A stretch of 64,000 nucleotides of DNA, taken from positions 620,001 to 684,000 of the forward strand of contig JAHBBC010000002.1 of the NCBI GenBank assembly GCA_019915015.1, read 5' to 3'. Origin of the DNA: Auriscalpium vulgare. Taxonomy: Eukaryota > Basidiomycota > Agaricomycetes > Russulales > Auriscalpiaceae. Below the pieces are notes generated by a model. That model was not told the DNA's origin. It did no database searches and saw only the letters and a list, made by a program, of their open reading frames with translations. The position numbers and the translations under genes were made by a program. Of the stretch, positions 25,809 through 40,943 are shown piece by piece. How positions within the stretch are numbered: position 1 is the first letter of the stretch; each line of letters opens with the position of its first letter.

Positions 25809-26968
25809 CAGCAGAACACCTTAACATAAATCAAACCGAAGCCCATATATCCAGCACATCACGGCAGGCCGTTGCTTGACATCGAAACCTGGTCTCGACC
25901 GAGACTACCCCACGGGCATCACATCTGTTTGCTGGCGCTTGATGAGGATTGAAGGGTCATCCCAGCGATCATCCGAGAAGATGCAGGGCCCGTAGGCCAC
26001 CAATGCCGATCCAGCTGTCAGCACAAAAAAAAAACGAGACAAAACCTTACCTGCACGTCCGCGACGTCGAGGAAAGCACGAGCTGAGCCCGCCCTCCGGT
26101 CTTCGGGAGGCCGCACACGACTGAATGCGATCGCCCACGATCGCCCCGGTTGCCTCGACCCTCCGAGCTCGAGGCGTCGGCCCCGCCCAAAAGCAGCACC
26201 AGCCCGACTCCCGATCCAACCTTCTGTTCACTTGTTCGAGAGACGGGGCTGGAAATAAAATACGGAAATGCTGATTGGCCAGCCTCGACGATGATTTCAT
26301 TTTGTAAGGCACCCGATCCTGGCGCGCCCGCAAGTCGCCGGCCTACATAGTACAGCGTTATCGTCGGGAGCGGAAGCGGGTCGGAGGGAGTCAAGGATGC
26401 TGTTACGTGGGGCCGAGTCCAGGTTGTTGTTATCTCGGTGCCCCGTTGTGAGCATGGAGCGCTCTCGGCGGCACTGGGTGATAGTGGGGGCGGGAGGGGG
26501 CGGGAGGTGGTGCTATGATGACGCGCATATGATGTTTTGGAAGCTATGCGGGGTACAGGTACGAGATAAAACTATTTTGCGTTGAGCTGTGCGGCTTGTA
26601 GAGCTGGCGGACCGACTGTCTTCCGGCGTGGTCAGCGACGGAGACCTGGGCATGAGCATAGATGACTGAGCAGGAGGCCGCGGGGCCGGAGAGGCGGTCC
26701 ATTTGAAAGATATACGCGCGGCACTGGTAGCGAGTCGTGATAGGTCGTGGTCGTCGTAGCCTCGCACTCCGACGCTCGCCGACTCCTGCAACTACCGGCA
26801 ATCCGGTCCGCATGGCCGCCTCGGCGCCTCCCCAACCCGAGCGGATGTGACGAGCAAAGTGACCAAGCCGAGTATTACTGCAACGGAACACTTACGATGG
26901 ACACTGCCACGTAAAAAATATAGATACAATTTGGATACAGCACAGCAAAAAGGAGGGCTTCACCACTA
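25809..26968. other. Gene-poor region left of the inverted-repeat element
   Basis: About 1.2 kb with only short overlapping ORFs on both strands and no recognised product. Confidence 0.4.
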
Positions 26969-27616
26969 GAGAATTTGAGTTCGCGAACCCGGGCTCACAC
27001 ACCCCTCCCCTTCCTTCCTCCCCACACCCGCTGCAGTACATACGATATCGTGGCCCACTCCCGCGGCAAACATGGAGCGCGGACATGACAGTAAGCTCGG
27101 CCATTGCAGGGCATGCTGTGACCGCCGTTGCCCGTGGTGCCGAGCTGTAGCGGCCTCGCGCGCCTCGCACGCCCCGTTCAGCGGGTGCGGAGTCTCGACG
27201 ACCAGGTTCACAAGCGCGGGAAGCAAGAAGGTCGACATGCAGCGCGTGGCGCAGCATATCTTCGTGGGCCCTGGGCGCGATCCCGGGCAAGGCGAAGTGG
27301 AGGGCGTTGTGAAGGGCGTTATGGATGGGTGCCAGTGGCTACTCTGGAGCGGGGCGCACAATGTTGACGCAGAGCTCCATGATCGGTACTCAGTGGTGAG
27401 TGTGCACTCAGTGCTCAGTGGCGGGCGTTGGGTGCCAGGTTGGCCTGTCAGTAGGGCACCGCAACACAAAATTACCAGTGTACACCCAGGCTGTATGTAG
27501 CACTAGTGACGGCTACCCAATGGGCGAGGGTGACATAATGTCACGGACCCCGTCATGGAGGTTTGTGAGCAGGTTCGCGAAAATAGGTTCGCGAACCGTC
27601 GCGAACTTTTATTCTC
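26969..27616. mobile_element. Candidate miniature inverted-repeat element (MITE-like)
   Basis: A 648-bp stretch bounded by terminal inverted repeats. The left end reads GAGAATTTGAGTTCGCGA and the reverse complement of the right end reads GAGAATAAAAGTTCGCGA (15 of 18 match). It is flanked on both sides by TA (26967-26968 and 27617-27618), the target duplication expected of Tc1/mariner-type insertion. Just inside, both ends carry further related words: TTCGCGAACC...GCTCACA at left and its inverse at right, where extra TTCGCGAA copies and a 12-bp palindrome (GGTTCGCGAACC) occur. No transposase is encoded. The family assignment is inference. Confidence 0.45.
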
Positions 27617-28461
27617 TAGAGGCGATACGTCTTTGGCAAGAAGACAAATATTACCTTGCGCATTAATTTTCCGGTTCCAGTCAAGACTTCTCCGAGTCGT
27701 GCCCGGCCTGCTCCGGACGAACTCGATATGTACACGCTACCTATCCGAGCTCACTCTCAATCCTGTCCCATATGTCTCACATCTTCTCGAGCACACTCGG
27801 TTCCACCAGACCAGCGACAATGCATGTGTTGATGATGTCCTCCGAGGCGGTGGGAGAGATTTGGGAGGCGAAGAGCATGACCGCTGCGAGTGACACGACG
27901 TGAGTCTTATTCCGCCCGCTCTGGCAAGAGCGAGAGAAAAGTGCAACACGACACCGTGGGCAGGTCTCTTGCGCGGAACGAATAGAATGAGATGACCGTT
28001 GATGGCCAACTCCAAGGGGGACCTCATCCTTTCCGACAACACGTCTCGCCCGCCGTTCCCAATATATGTCTCCTTGACTGGGAACACTGTGGAGCTGTAA
28101 GACGTGGACGCGTCCCTTCTGATAAGTGAGGGACCAGGATTGTATATTTTGGTGTGTGAGCCATGTGCGGGAATCGTTGAGACGACCACATCAAGACTGA
28201 GCCTGTGGTGCATCGAGATGAAGGGTAGAGCCAGGCTGACAGCAAGCTGTGCGCACGGCCCTGTCGTGTCTCTCGGTGTCGCCCATGGCCACGCAGAGTC
28301 TGAACAGAAACCCAGGGGCAGCGTCTGAGCTCGAGCCTCAAGGACCAAGGGCTGGAAGTGGGCAGGAGGGCGCGATACGGCAATTGCCGGACGTCCGGTC
28401 CGCCCGTGGCCGCCTCTCAGCTACGACATTTCAGCGTAGCACATCGTCACTGCAACGGTCC
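27617..28461. other. Spacer between the inverted-repeat element and the G-patch gene
   Basis: About 850 bp without a supported gene; short minus-strand ORFs only. Confidence 0.4.
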
Positions 28462-31400
28462 ATGAGTACCTCGCGTCTCAAGCGCAAGCTCGACGAGCAA
28501 GGAGTCAACTACAGCAGTGGGCGGGCCACCGAAAACTTCTGCCTGGTACGGCACCTTCAAGTTGTCCTCCGTCATCCCACTTGTTTCTAACCGGTTGCAA
28601 AGGTTGGAACACCGCTCCCTCCGCTCGAGAAGTCCAAAGACACCGGCGAGTTTGTTCCATTATGGAAGCAAGACGTATGTATATCCGTTATCCTGGCGTA
28701 TAGCACCAAGTACCATGCCGATTCGTGTCTATAGGTTCGCGATGAGCAGGGCCGGCGGAGGCTGCACGGCGCGTTCACGGGTGGGTTCTCGGCGGGATAC
28801 TTCAACAGCGTTGGTTCGAAAGAAGGTGCGTGGTACACTATCCTCTTCTGCCTGTAGCCGTCGATCGACTGGTGACACGCAGGATGGACGCCCTCGACAT
28901 TCAAATCCTCGCGAGGCGAACGGAACAAGGCCGCCAACGCGCGTCCCGAAGACTTCATGGACGAAAAGGACCTCGCCGAGCTTCGCGAGACCCAGCTCAT
29001 GGGCAGCGTGAAGCAACAGCGCGACATTCTCGGCGGCACGCAGGCCGAGCTCGCTGCGCGCGGGGCTACCGAGGAAGAGTGCGTCACGCATCTCTCTGCA
29101 CTCAGCACTCAATAACGCCGAGATCCACAGTTCCATCGCAAGTGGCATCGAGCGCGCGCTGCTGCCGCCGCCAGACGACTCGCCTGGCGTGCGCCTCCTG
29201 AAGAAGATGGGGTGGCGGCCGGGGCAGGGCGTCGGCCCGCGTGTCACCTGGCGGCAGCGCAAGATTCAGGATCTGCTCGCCGCAGGGAAAACGCTGAACA
29301 ACGTTGACGTCGATGCGCTGGAGGAGGACGAGGAGGCGAAGAAGCACATGTACCCGCCGCGCGACACGGTGGCGCCCCACATCGCGCGGAAGGACAATAG
29401 TTATGGCGTTGGGTATGTGCCGGAGCGGGGGCTCAACGAGGCTCTGGGGCGGGGTGCAGGGCCTTCGGGCCCAAAGCTTGCTTGTGAGTGGCCCGCAATT
29501 GTGAGCCATCGAGAGAGATGTGCTGATGCTGAATGTGCAGCGGGTTTTGGCCTTGGAGCGTTGAATGAAGCCGACGATGATGATCTGGACGTGTATGATG
29601 CTTCTTCGCATAAGGATAGAACATACATGCCGTATGACTCTGTCCGAGACGCAGAGGAAGACGGGAGGACCGGTCGTGTTGTTGGGAAAGCGGCAGCATC
29701 GGTAATCTTTGTCTACTCTTTGCTGTTATGATTCCTGATTTTGACCTTTGCGGCAGGCCTCCTTCGTCCGGCAAACATTCAAAGACGGCACCCCGCTCGC
29801 TGATGGTTTCGTGCTCGCTGCTACCACGGCAAACAACGACACATGGTGACTGTTCCTCAATCACCTGTGGTTATTCGTCTCATCTCGCACACAGGTGGCC
29901 AATGCCGAAAGCACCGGACGGGTGGAAGCCAGACCCACGACGCGTGTGGCAGAAGTACAGCACAGACAAGGAAAATGGTGACAAGGAGCCCGCCAAAACT
30001 GACGGTACAGCGCAGCCGTCGTGGCGTTCGAAGTTGACTGCGTCTGAGGTACGCGTGATTTTGCTGTCCATCCGACATACATCCCGACTGATTTCGCAGC
30101 GCGGGTCGATTCTCGGCGAGACACCATTACCACGCGAACAACGCTCCGTTTTCGACTACCTGTCGAAAGCCGACCGAGACCGCATCCAGCAAGCCGCATC
30201 CAGCCTCCACGCACCCGCCGCCCCTCCCTCACCCGCCCCCGCCCCCGAACCCACATTTTCCATCCCGTACACCGCGCCGCACATTGCCTCCGCCGCCCTG
30301 CGAGGCTTCATGCCCTTCCCCAGCGACCCCGCCAAGCAGGCGCGCTATATCGCATACCTGCGCTCACAAGCGTCGCCCGACGACCCGCCACCCGCACCCG
30401 GCGCGCTCCCCGGGCAGAGCACGGCGGACCTGCACAAGGAGCTCGCGGACTTCGCGAAGAGCGCGGCGCTCTTCAAGCCCGTCGAGGGCGCGATGGCGAA
30501 CCGCTTCACGAGCGCGGCGGTCGTCGACACGGGCCCGAAGATCATCGAGGGCCTGCACCAGCCCGTGCACCGGGACCACGACGCGGAGGAGCGCGAGCGC
30601 GAGGCGGCGCGCGCGCAGGAGGCGGAGCGCCGCGAGGAGGTCGTCGAGGGCTCCAAGGCGCACGCGGTGCGCATGGGCATGTACGGCGCGTTGACGCGCG
30701 AGGCCGTGCCGTGGCAGCCCGCGCGGCTGCTGTGCAAGCGTTTTGGCGTGAAGGACCCGAACCCGGAGATCAAGACGGACGCGCCGCTGCCCGGTGCGTC
30801 GGGGGCTGCGGGGAGCGGCGGCTGGCAGCCAGAGCAGGGGCTCGCGGACGCGGATTTGCTCGCCGCGGGAGTGGCACCTGGCGCGCCTGCTCATGCTAAC
30901 GGTTCCAGCGCCGCGGGCGGGCCCCGGAATCTGGAGAACGTGGGGCTGGGCGAGGACGACGAGCAGGGGCGCGACACGCTCACGTACGTTGTGCCGAGCG
31001 TCGATATCTTCAAGGCGATCTTTGCGAGCGACGACGAGGACAGCGACGCGGAGGAAGCCGCTGCGCCGCCGGATCCACCAGCGAAGGATGTCGAGATGCC
31101 TGCAGCAGGGCCTTCGGAGGCAGGCGCCGTCCCTGCGCACCTCCGTGTCGACTCTGACGCCGCCTCATTCACCGCGTACGAGCCCAAAGCTTCCACCTCG
31201 TCGGCGAAAGCGACTGGTCCAGTCGACATAGCGACTTTCAAGCCCGTATTTGTACCGCGCTCTGAGCGCGAGACGAAGAAAGCCAAAGACAAGAAGGATA
31301 AGGACAAGAAGAAGGCCCGCGCGATCGTCTCGTTCGACGCGATGGACGAGGACGCGGGTGGCGGGCTGGTGATAGCTCCGAAGGCCAAGGAAAAGCACAA

Positions 31401-31653
31401 GGACAAGGACAAAGATAAGGATAAGGAGAGGAGGAAGAAGAAGCGGCGGAAGGAGGACGAGGGCGGGGCGGGCGGGGAGGAAGACGTCGAGATGTGGGTG
31501 GAGAAGCCGCCGCCGGAGGCTGTCGCTGCGTTTGGGGGCACTCCAGCAGAGCCGGAGCCGATCAGCGAGAGTCCTTCTGTTGCGTCGTTACCAGCTGTGG
31601 AAGGGGACTCGCGTACTCATAGGGGAAGGAAGAGGGCTGTCGATTTCATGTAG
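28462..31653 (+). CDS. G-patch domain protein (GPATCH1-type)
   Basis: About seven exons give roughly 900 residues. The N-terminus ([20 protein letters not shown]) leads to [20 protein letters not shown], then the family hallmark [20 protein letters not shown] followed by [25 protein letters not shown] comes next, then the G-patch itself [20 protein letters not shown]. Downstream lie [12 protein letters not shown], a helical acid/Arg-rich segment with [11 protein letters not shown], and a Lys/Asp-rich, low-complexity C-terminus ending KRAVDFM. Family knowledge: GPATCH1 proteins associate with the spliceosome (C complex) and G-patches recruit and stimulate DEAH-box helicases. The ATG at 28462 begins the conserved N-terminus; earlier in-frame codons lie outside conserved sequence. 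Confidence 0.9.
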
Positions 31654-31758
31654 GGCGATCACGTATACATATGGCCTGGTTTCAAACCTCGCGACTAAGT
31701 CCAATCCAATGGACTCGCAACGCGCAAATAAACACCAGCGTATAGCAACATACAACAT

Positions 31759-33430
31759 TCACACTTTAATCTCCGAGGCCTCGTCAGGCCAGACAAGCTG
31801 GTACTGGTCCTTGCCACCTATGCGGCTGTGGAACACTGCGTCCGGCCAATTCTCCCTCTTCGCCCAATCCACTTCAACCTCCCCATTCCTAACGCGCTTC
31901 GCCTCCTCCTGGAGGTACCACGCGAAGTCCCGCTCGCGCACCTCGCTAGCCTTCCGCGCAAGCTCATACCAATCGCCCAGCCCAAACAACATCGGCAGCC
32001 TGCGCCACACCTCGCGGCGGCCCCGGCGCATGTCGCGTACGAACCTCTCCCAGCACGACGGGCACAGGTGCTTGCGCATCTTCTTCCACGCTGACGGGTG
32101 CAGCGCCTGGAGCGCGCGCGTCACGCCGCCCTCCTCGAACATCTCGTCGCGGTGCTCGTCCCAGTCGCGCGCGAGGCGCAGGTACCACTGCTGGCACGTG
32201 TATGCGTGGCGGATCTCGGCCCCCGTGCACCCGTAGCTCATTTTCAACGCGACGTACCCGTCGTGCGTCGGGTGAGAGACAGTCCGAAGGGACGCGAAGA
32301 GCACGTCGCGGCGCATCTGGAGGAGGCGCTCGCGCCCGCTGGCGATGCGCAGGAGGATCGCGTCGTCGAGAATCTCCTGCGGGCGCCGCTCGGGGTCGCC
32401 GGGCACGCCAAAGAGCATTTCCGTGTACGAGCGCTCGGCGACGGCGAAGAGGGCGGACGGGAGCAGTTCAGGGATGTCGTACTCCAAGATGAGGTTCACG
32501 GCGGCTGCGAAGGTGGAGGGCTGCTTGCCGATGATGCACGCGTTTGTCAGGCGGTGGTCGAAGTTCTCGAGCTTGGTGGGGCAGAATGTGGACAGTGCGT
32601 GGACGGCGGCATCACGGAAGCGCAGACAGCAGTAGCGTCGGCTGAGTGCGAGCAGTGCGCGGACGTCGTCCCACTGAATGTAGAGCTTGACGTTCCAGCG
32701 CCGACTAATAGAGCGGTCAGAGAAATTTGGCTGGTGGCAGGCTGGGACTCACGGATGGTAGAGGAGCAGACACATCAACTCCCAATTACTTGCGCTTTCG
32801 TCGTCATCGTCGAACACCATTGCGCCGTCAACCTTTTCCGCGTCCTTGCTCTGCTCTGTCGCGTCCTCAAGCATTTCCCGCATCCCTCTGAGGTGGTCCT
32901 CCAAGACCTTCCTATGCACCTTGAACATCTTTCCCTCTGCGCGAATGACGACGTCGCCGTCTGCAAACCACCATTTCACATGTCGCTTTCCGCCTTCCGC
33001 TGCCTTTCTTTTCAACCGGCGCTTTTTGGCACGAGCACTTTCTGCCTTTGGAGCATCCGTGTAGAAGATGTTTCGCATATTCCACCGAATTCCGCGCTTG
33101 TGAGAGGAGGAAATGACCCTGGATTCCGTGAATGTGGGTAAGGCGTTGTCGGGAACGAACTTGTAGTCGGGATCCCACTCCCACGGATCGTCCATGATGG
33201 CCTCTGGTGCAGGGGTTGGTCTCACGTAGTCGTAGCGCTGCCGTTTGTACGCCTGCTCGACAAAGTCTTCCCCATCTACTGTATGATGAGATGATACGCG
33301 CGGAAGTAGATGATTGAATCTCACCGGAGGGATCGAGTAGCGACGCGACGCTGTCTTCAGCGACGAAGCTTCGCTTCGTGCCGCGAAGGCGTTCAGCAGC
33401 AGGGGGTTCAGTAGTCGGTTCGGTAGTCAT
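31759..33430 (-). CDS. BTB/POZ domain protein
   Basis: Three exons. Exon 1 starts MTTEPTTEPPAAERLRGTKR and ends ...LDPSG; exon 2 holds DDPWEWDPDYKFVPDNALPT, a basic patch (RAKKRRLKRKAAEGGK, possible nuclear signal) and the BTB core WWFADGDVVIRAEGKMFKVH-RKVLEDHL; exon 3 continues YIQWDDVRALLALSRRYCCL and a long helical region to KDQYQLVWPDEASEIKV. The BTB core matches the expanded Agaricomycete family in which V-x-F-x-V-H-R-x-x-L is diagnostic. Family knowledge: BTB domains mediate dimerisation or Cul3 binding; most members of this fungal family have no known role. It diverges from CDC48, each gene having its own TATA box. Confidence 0.85.
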
Positions 33431-33507
33431 CGTTAGTCAAGACGAGTAGTAGCAGAAGCAGCGGGGGTTGTTGGTCGTGCAGAACGTTCAGCGCGCCCAC
33501 AGCAAGC

Positions 33508-33514
33508 CTTTATA
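33508..33514 (-). promoter_or_regulatory. TATA box of the BTB gene
   Basis: TATAAAG on the minus strand, about 80 bp upstream of the ATG at 33430. Confidence 0.55.
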
Positions 33515-33701
33515 AGCGCGTCCATTGTTCTGCTCGCCGCTTGGGCCATGCTGGTCGTCTTTGTCTGAGCGTCGCGGGCAAGGAAAGTCGGGCTTTGCCG
33601 CGGACGCGTGGCGGAACTGTCTGGAAGATACCGGAGGGCAACTCCCACGGTGCGAGCATGACTGAAAGCGCCAGGACGCGCGTCGCCTCTTGCTCGTCGA
33701 C

Positions 33702-33708
33702 TATAAAG
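33702..33708 (+). promoter_or_regulatory. TATA box of CDC48
   Basis: TATAAAG, about 70 bp upstream of the ATG at 33773. Confidence 0.55.
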
Positions 33709-33772
33709 CTCCTTGTCCCGAACACGTCGCCCATCGTCTCCTTCATCGCAGACTCTACCCGCGCTCATCACC

Positions 33773-36784
<3,012 letters not shown>

Positions 36785-38108
36785 TTTCCATCCTTTGAGC
36801 AGCAAGCGAACCCGGAAGTTGTGTTCTCCTCTTCGTATTTGTTTTAGTATTCCAGGCGTGGCAATAGTTTACTCAATGTTCATGCGATCGGCAATGATAG
36901 ATTTTCTCAACTGATCTTGGAGGCGAGGTGGTCCGAAGTACTTCGTCGTGGACAAGCAGACAACTGTCCCTCGCGCTTGCACTACTCGAGATCATACTAC
37001 TGTACTAGCTGCGCGGCCTCGATTCAACTTGGATTCCTGTTATTGTACAGTACATGTACTACAAGTTTGCGTTCGGCCGAGTTGCGCCGGAGTTCAGCCT
37101 CTGACGCGCTCAACGTTCAAACGTCGAACCTGTATAACTCCAAGTTGAAGGACGGCGCGCAGAACCACATCTTCTCCAACAGCACGCTGCGCCCACGGTG
37201 ACGGTCCTCCTCGCACATGTACACGTCCTCCCTCTCACACGTCCTTTTCGCACACGTCCTCGCACGCGTCCTCCTCGCACCCCGTCGTGCTCGCCATCGC
37301 GGCCTTTGTATACCAAACCTCCAGAGTAGGCTACACCAGGCCCCGTTCCTACCGAAAAGAAAAGCCCGTCCCTAGATCCCTGCTCGAGAATGCTCTCGCC
37401 GAAGTCAGTTGCAAACATGCCGACCCACCGCATTATCTGAAGGGCCTGTTTCTCTATCTCGTCGGAGATGCTCCCGACTCCTCCCTCGCAGTCACCGCTT
37501 GCGAATTGGACGAACGCCAGACTGAAGAGGATTTCGATAGGCGGTGGTCCAAGGAATGCCCTGGTCGCGAGTCAGCGACGGCGGGCGGCGCAGTTCGTCT
37601 CCTTTACATCAATGTTCTTCATGCAGCTGAAGAGGCATTAGGGTTCTACGGACGCGGATGCTCTGCGGTCACCGACAGACAGTCCTTCGAGCGGGGTTCG
37701 CGTACTTCCCTATTTGCATCACCATCTCTCGCTGTTTTGTAAACGTCGGAGTCGACGTGTCGTGCATGTACGACGTCTGCGCGTTGATGCCCGTCCACTA
37801 TTCACAGCAGCGGTATGTAATCCATCTCCCTCTTCGGACCGACGAAAGCTGACCACATCCCAGTCCGAAGCATGCCAAACGGGGCCCAATATAATGCGGT
37901 AAATTTAATCACGACGGGTACAAACGAAGCAAAGCCATTAAGTGATCCACTCAATCCCGCTAATTCGCCAAACAATTCCACTCTCCGAGTCCATCGTCAG
38001 CCATCGGCGTCTAGCCCTGAAACAGCGAACAATATTGATTGGTCTGCCCTCTGGGTGATTAGCGTCGGTATGTGCACAGGTTCTGCAGGACCACCTACGA
38101 GCTGGAAC
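36785..38108. other. Gene-poor region between CDC48 and the pheromone gene
   Basis: About 1.3 kb. Near 37200-37290 there are imperfect repeats of a CGTCCTC(G/C)CAC(A/G)C-like word. A plus-strand ORF at 37287-37742 starts with GTG and matches nothing. No gene is called. Confidence 0.4.
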
Positions 38109-38228
38109 TCATGCAATTACGCAGCCGACTTGGTGGCCTACGACGCTCTCGGCGTCGATGGGCGTCGACTCTGCTGGCGCGGACTCCACGGGGGCGGGCG
38201 CGAAGATGGTGTCGAGGAAGGAGTCCAT
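38109..38228 (-). CDS. Mating-type lipopeptide pheromone precursor
   Basis: A 39-residue single-exon peptide. It starts MDSFLDTIFAPAPVESAPAE and ends VVGHQVGCVIA. The opening MD-x-F and the C-terminal CaaX box CVIA are the two hallmarks of basidiomycete pheromone precursors. Family knowledge: the Cys is farnesylated, the last three residues are removed, the new end is methylated and the N-terminal part is trimmed. The mature peptide activates a Ste3-type receptor on a compatible mate. A processing site near the acidic residues before VVGHQVGC is inferred. The gene is far below usual gene-finder length limits. A TATAAAG (38312-38318) lies 84 bp upstream. No Ste3-type receptor and no second precursor was found in the window. 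Confidence 0.8.
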   Translation of the reverse strand: MDSFLDTIFAPAPVESAPAESTPIDAESVVGHQVGCVIA

Positions 38229-39118
38229 TGAAGAAAGACTGAGTGCGTGCGAGGTGACTGGGTAGGGGTGAAAAGCTTGAGTTGAGGACACCCTGCCCCC
38301 TCTCGCAGGCACTTTATACTCGTCCCGCCTGAACATCTTTCCTTACTTTCTTGTCTGGGGGCCCCGGCGCAGGTGGAGACCGACAAGACCCGTGCGGCTA
38401 TCTTTGTTGGACGTTCGAGACGTGTGTACATATGCACAATAGACCTTCGGAGTCGGTCAAGCAATATCCAACTTCGCCGTGCTTTCCTTCCTTTGTTCGC
38501 GCTGCTCATGTTGCTAGTGGCGCTATGACCATGCCAAGCACGTTGTGAACGTCAAGAGCAAGACAAATGGGGTGGCGAGACAATTGTTGGCTTTCGGTGT
38601 TTGGACAATTGGCCCGCTCTGACCACGCCGAAAGTTTATCGGTAATTATGCCAACTGACTTTAAAGTTGCACAATAATGTCACCGCAGACCCTATGCGTC
38701 ACCTGCCCCGGAGAGGCAGCACGCAGATGATCCTGAGCCTGCGAAAGGTTGAATCTGTCTACTCTGCCTCAGGGAGACTACGCACGCGGCCATATCGAGA
38801 GGAGTAACCATCGCGCTTTCTTGTGCTGTGTTACACTTCAGTATGAAAACGTGAAACCCGCTCGCAAAATTCCAGCCATCCCCAGCGAAAATGTCCCGTC
38901 GGGCACCGCAGCAACTGATGTCTACCATCTGCCCCTGCTATCCCCAAGGGTCCCACCCACGCATGTTGGAACCCACAGTCCACTAGTCGTTGCGCTAAGA
39001 ATCTAAGTATAAGACTTATTTATGTATGCGTACACTGGCGTCCCTGTCCATATTGCGCGCAGTCGCACACGGTTAAGTTACTTACACACCAATGCCTCTG
39101 GCGGGCGTCGGTGAGGCT
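38229..39118. other. Promoter of the pheromone gene and downstream spacer
   Basis: Apart from the TATA box at 38312-38318, about 800 bp with no supported gene. Confidence 0.4.
38312..38318 (-). promoter_or_regulatory. TATA box of the pheromone gene
   Basis: TATAAAG on the minus strand 84 bp upstream of the ATG. Confidence 0.55.
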
Positions 39119-40943
39119 CTAATCGATGATGCTCAGCTCGCGCCGCCGCGAGCGCGCGAACTCGTCTTTGTACGTGTGCCATATTCTGCGCGCCGGGCGA
39201 TGAGTCGCAGGCTGCATGGGAGACGTGGATGGGAAACACACCGCATGAGCTCCTCGATGTACTCCTGCTGCACCTCCGTGATCTGGTCCAAGGTCGGCTT
39301 GTCTGTCTGCGTTACATGAATTGGCCGGCCGACTGCGCGCACCGATCAGTGCTTGTCCCACTGTACCGAGAGAAAGATGCGCTACTCACTAACAGAAACG
39401 ATCCGCCTCCGGTACGGCATCAAGCCCAAGTTATCTGTGCCCGCGAACGCTGTGAGAAAGCGCCGATAAGGACGTGTCAAGATGACAAGCCACGCACAAT
39501 TGAGTAGACCTCGCCCGTGAAAAAGGGGTAGCGTAAAACCAAAAACGCTCTTGAAGTTCTTCTGAATGGCATATATCGTCGTGTCGTGTTCGTTCGGCAT
39601 TTGCGAGAAAATCTATAAGCGACTTCGCATTCAACGGACTGTCTAGTGAACGGACTGGCAGAACGCACATCATTTTCACCGAACGAAAAAACAGGCACCA
39701 AGTCTGCCCTATATGCGCGTCAATGTTAGCGTCAGCTTCGTCACAACAAGACGCCCACAAACCCGTGCTGGATGGCAATCTTGATGAACCCCAGTCTATA
39801 AAATCCTCCATCAGCCGGGAAACCCACCCAGACATGTTACAACTAGTTACCTCTTCCGCAGGGTCAGATCGGCGGTGCCCGGTCGCGCGCTCAGACTCTC
39901 TGCCGCACCGCCCACGACAATCGTGATCGCCTGCCCGGGTCCGCTCTTGAGGATGTTCGAGCATGAGCGCTTAGATACGCTGCACACGCCGAGAAAGAGC
40001 AGTATCTCGCGGTAGATGGGCATGTGGAAGTTGGACGCGAGCGTGAGGAGGTGCGGCTTGATGCCCGGGAAGGCGTCGGAGAAGCCGGTACCTTCAGTCG
40101 CAAAGGTGGCGATGGCACCCCTGTGGAGCATGTAAACACTATTTGAAGGCAAATGGGTGCGGGAAGCGATATGGCGTACATTCCAATGATGCCGTGTGGA
40201 TGGTAGCCAAACACATACGGTCTATCTGGTGGCAGATCGCATTCCTGCATGTCGTCAGCGCGTCGAGAACATCATCATGACGCCGATCTGACCTTCTTGA
40301 ATCTGAAATGGCAGGGATAAGTTCAGGATGCTGTCTACAGGCAAAATGCAGACGCACGACGCAGGGTAGTACTCTGCAAAGTACTTCCACCAGGCCATCT
40401 TGCGAAACCGATGGCTCATACGCCCACCATGCTCCGGGGCCTGGTCGATGTAGTTTAGCCACATAACGTACATGAGCATGAAAGGCCACAGTGGAGGAAA
40501 TGAGCTGCGCGGACGGTGTCAGCGGGGCGGCAAACTCAACCCATGACTGCATCCACGTACCAGAGAAACAGCGTGAGCGCAAACGTCGTCACTATCGACG
40601 TTGACCATATTGCCACCATCGCCGTCTGCAGTCTCCGGGCGCGCGGAATGCTCGACGGCACGAACCTGCGCGCATACAACCACCGACGCAACCCGGAGCC
40701 GAATTCCGCGCGCACGAGCCAAGCGCACATTGCGGCCGAGGCGAGATGGTAGTAATGGAAGACACGGACGGCGGTCAGTAGACGGAAAGCGCCAAATAAG
40801 CATGGAATCACGCACTCGACGTGCGCCTGCAGCGCCGAGATCGAGCGCAGCGGGGTAACGGAGAGCTTGGACAGCCGGTCTTTCAGGGACGAGGACGAGA
40901 GGCTACGCGACGCCGAGGAGAATATAGGACGCGTGTCCATCAT
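39119..40943 (-). CDS. DGA1: Diacylglycerol O-acyltransferase type 2
   Basis: About nine exons. The N-terminus MMDTRPIFSSASRSLSSSSL carries a Ser-rich segment, then two hydrophobic stretches (AIWSTSIVTTFALTLFLW and WPFMLMYVMWLNYID). Conserved DGAT2 motifs follow: PDRPYVFGYHPHGIIGM (HPHG active site), GTGFSDAFPGIKPHLLTLAS, ITIVVGGAAESLSARPGTAD, LGFIKIAIQHGADLVPVFSF-GEND, and VGRPIHVTQTDKPTLDQITE near the C-terminus. Family knowledge: the enzyme adds the third acyl chain to diacylglycerol at the ER and lipid-droplet surface to form triacylglycerol. The glycine-rich motif and HPHG are intact. The last exon (IWHTYKDEFARSRRRELSII) is joined across a short intron. Confidence 0.93.

Noticed and set aside
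27072..27500. 142-codon plus-strand ORF with ATG and several Cys
   Set aside because: Lies within the inverted-repeat element and has no transposase or other recognisable motif.
37287..37742. 151-codon plus-strand ORF
   Set aside because: Begins with GTG rather than ATG, no recognised motif, overlaps a repeat-like stretch.
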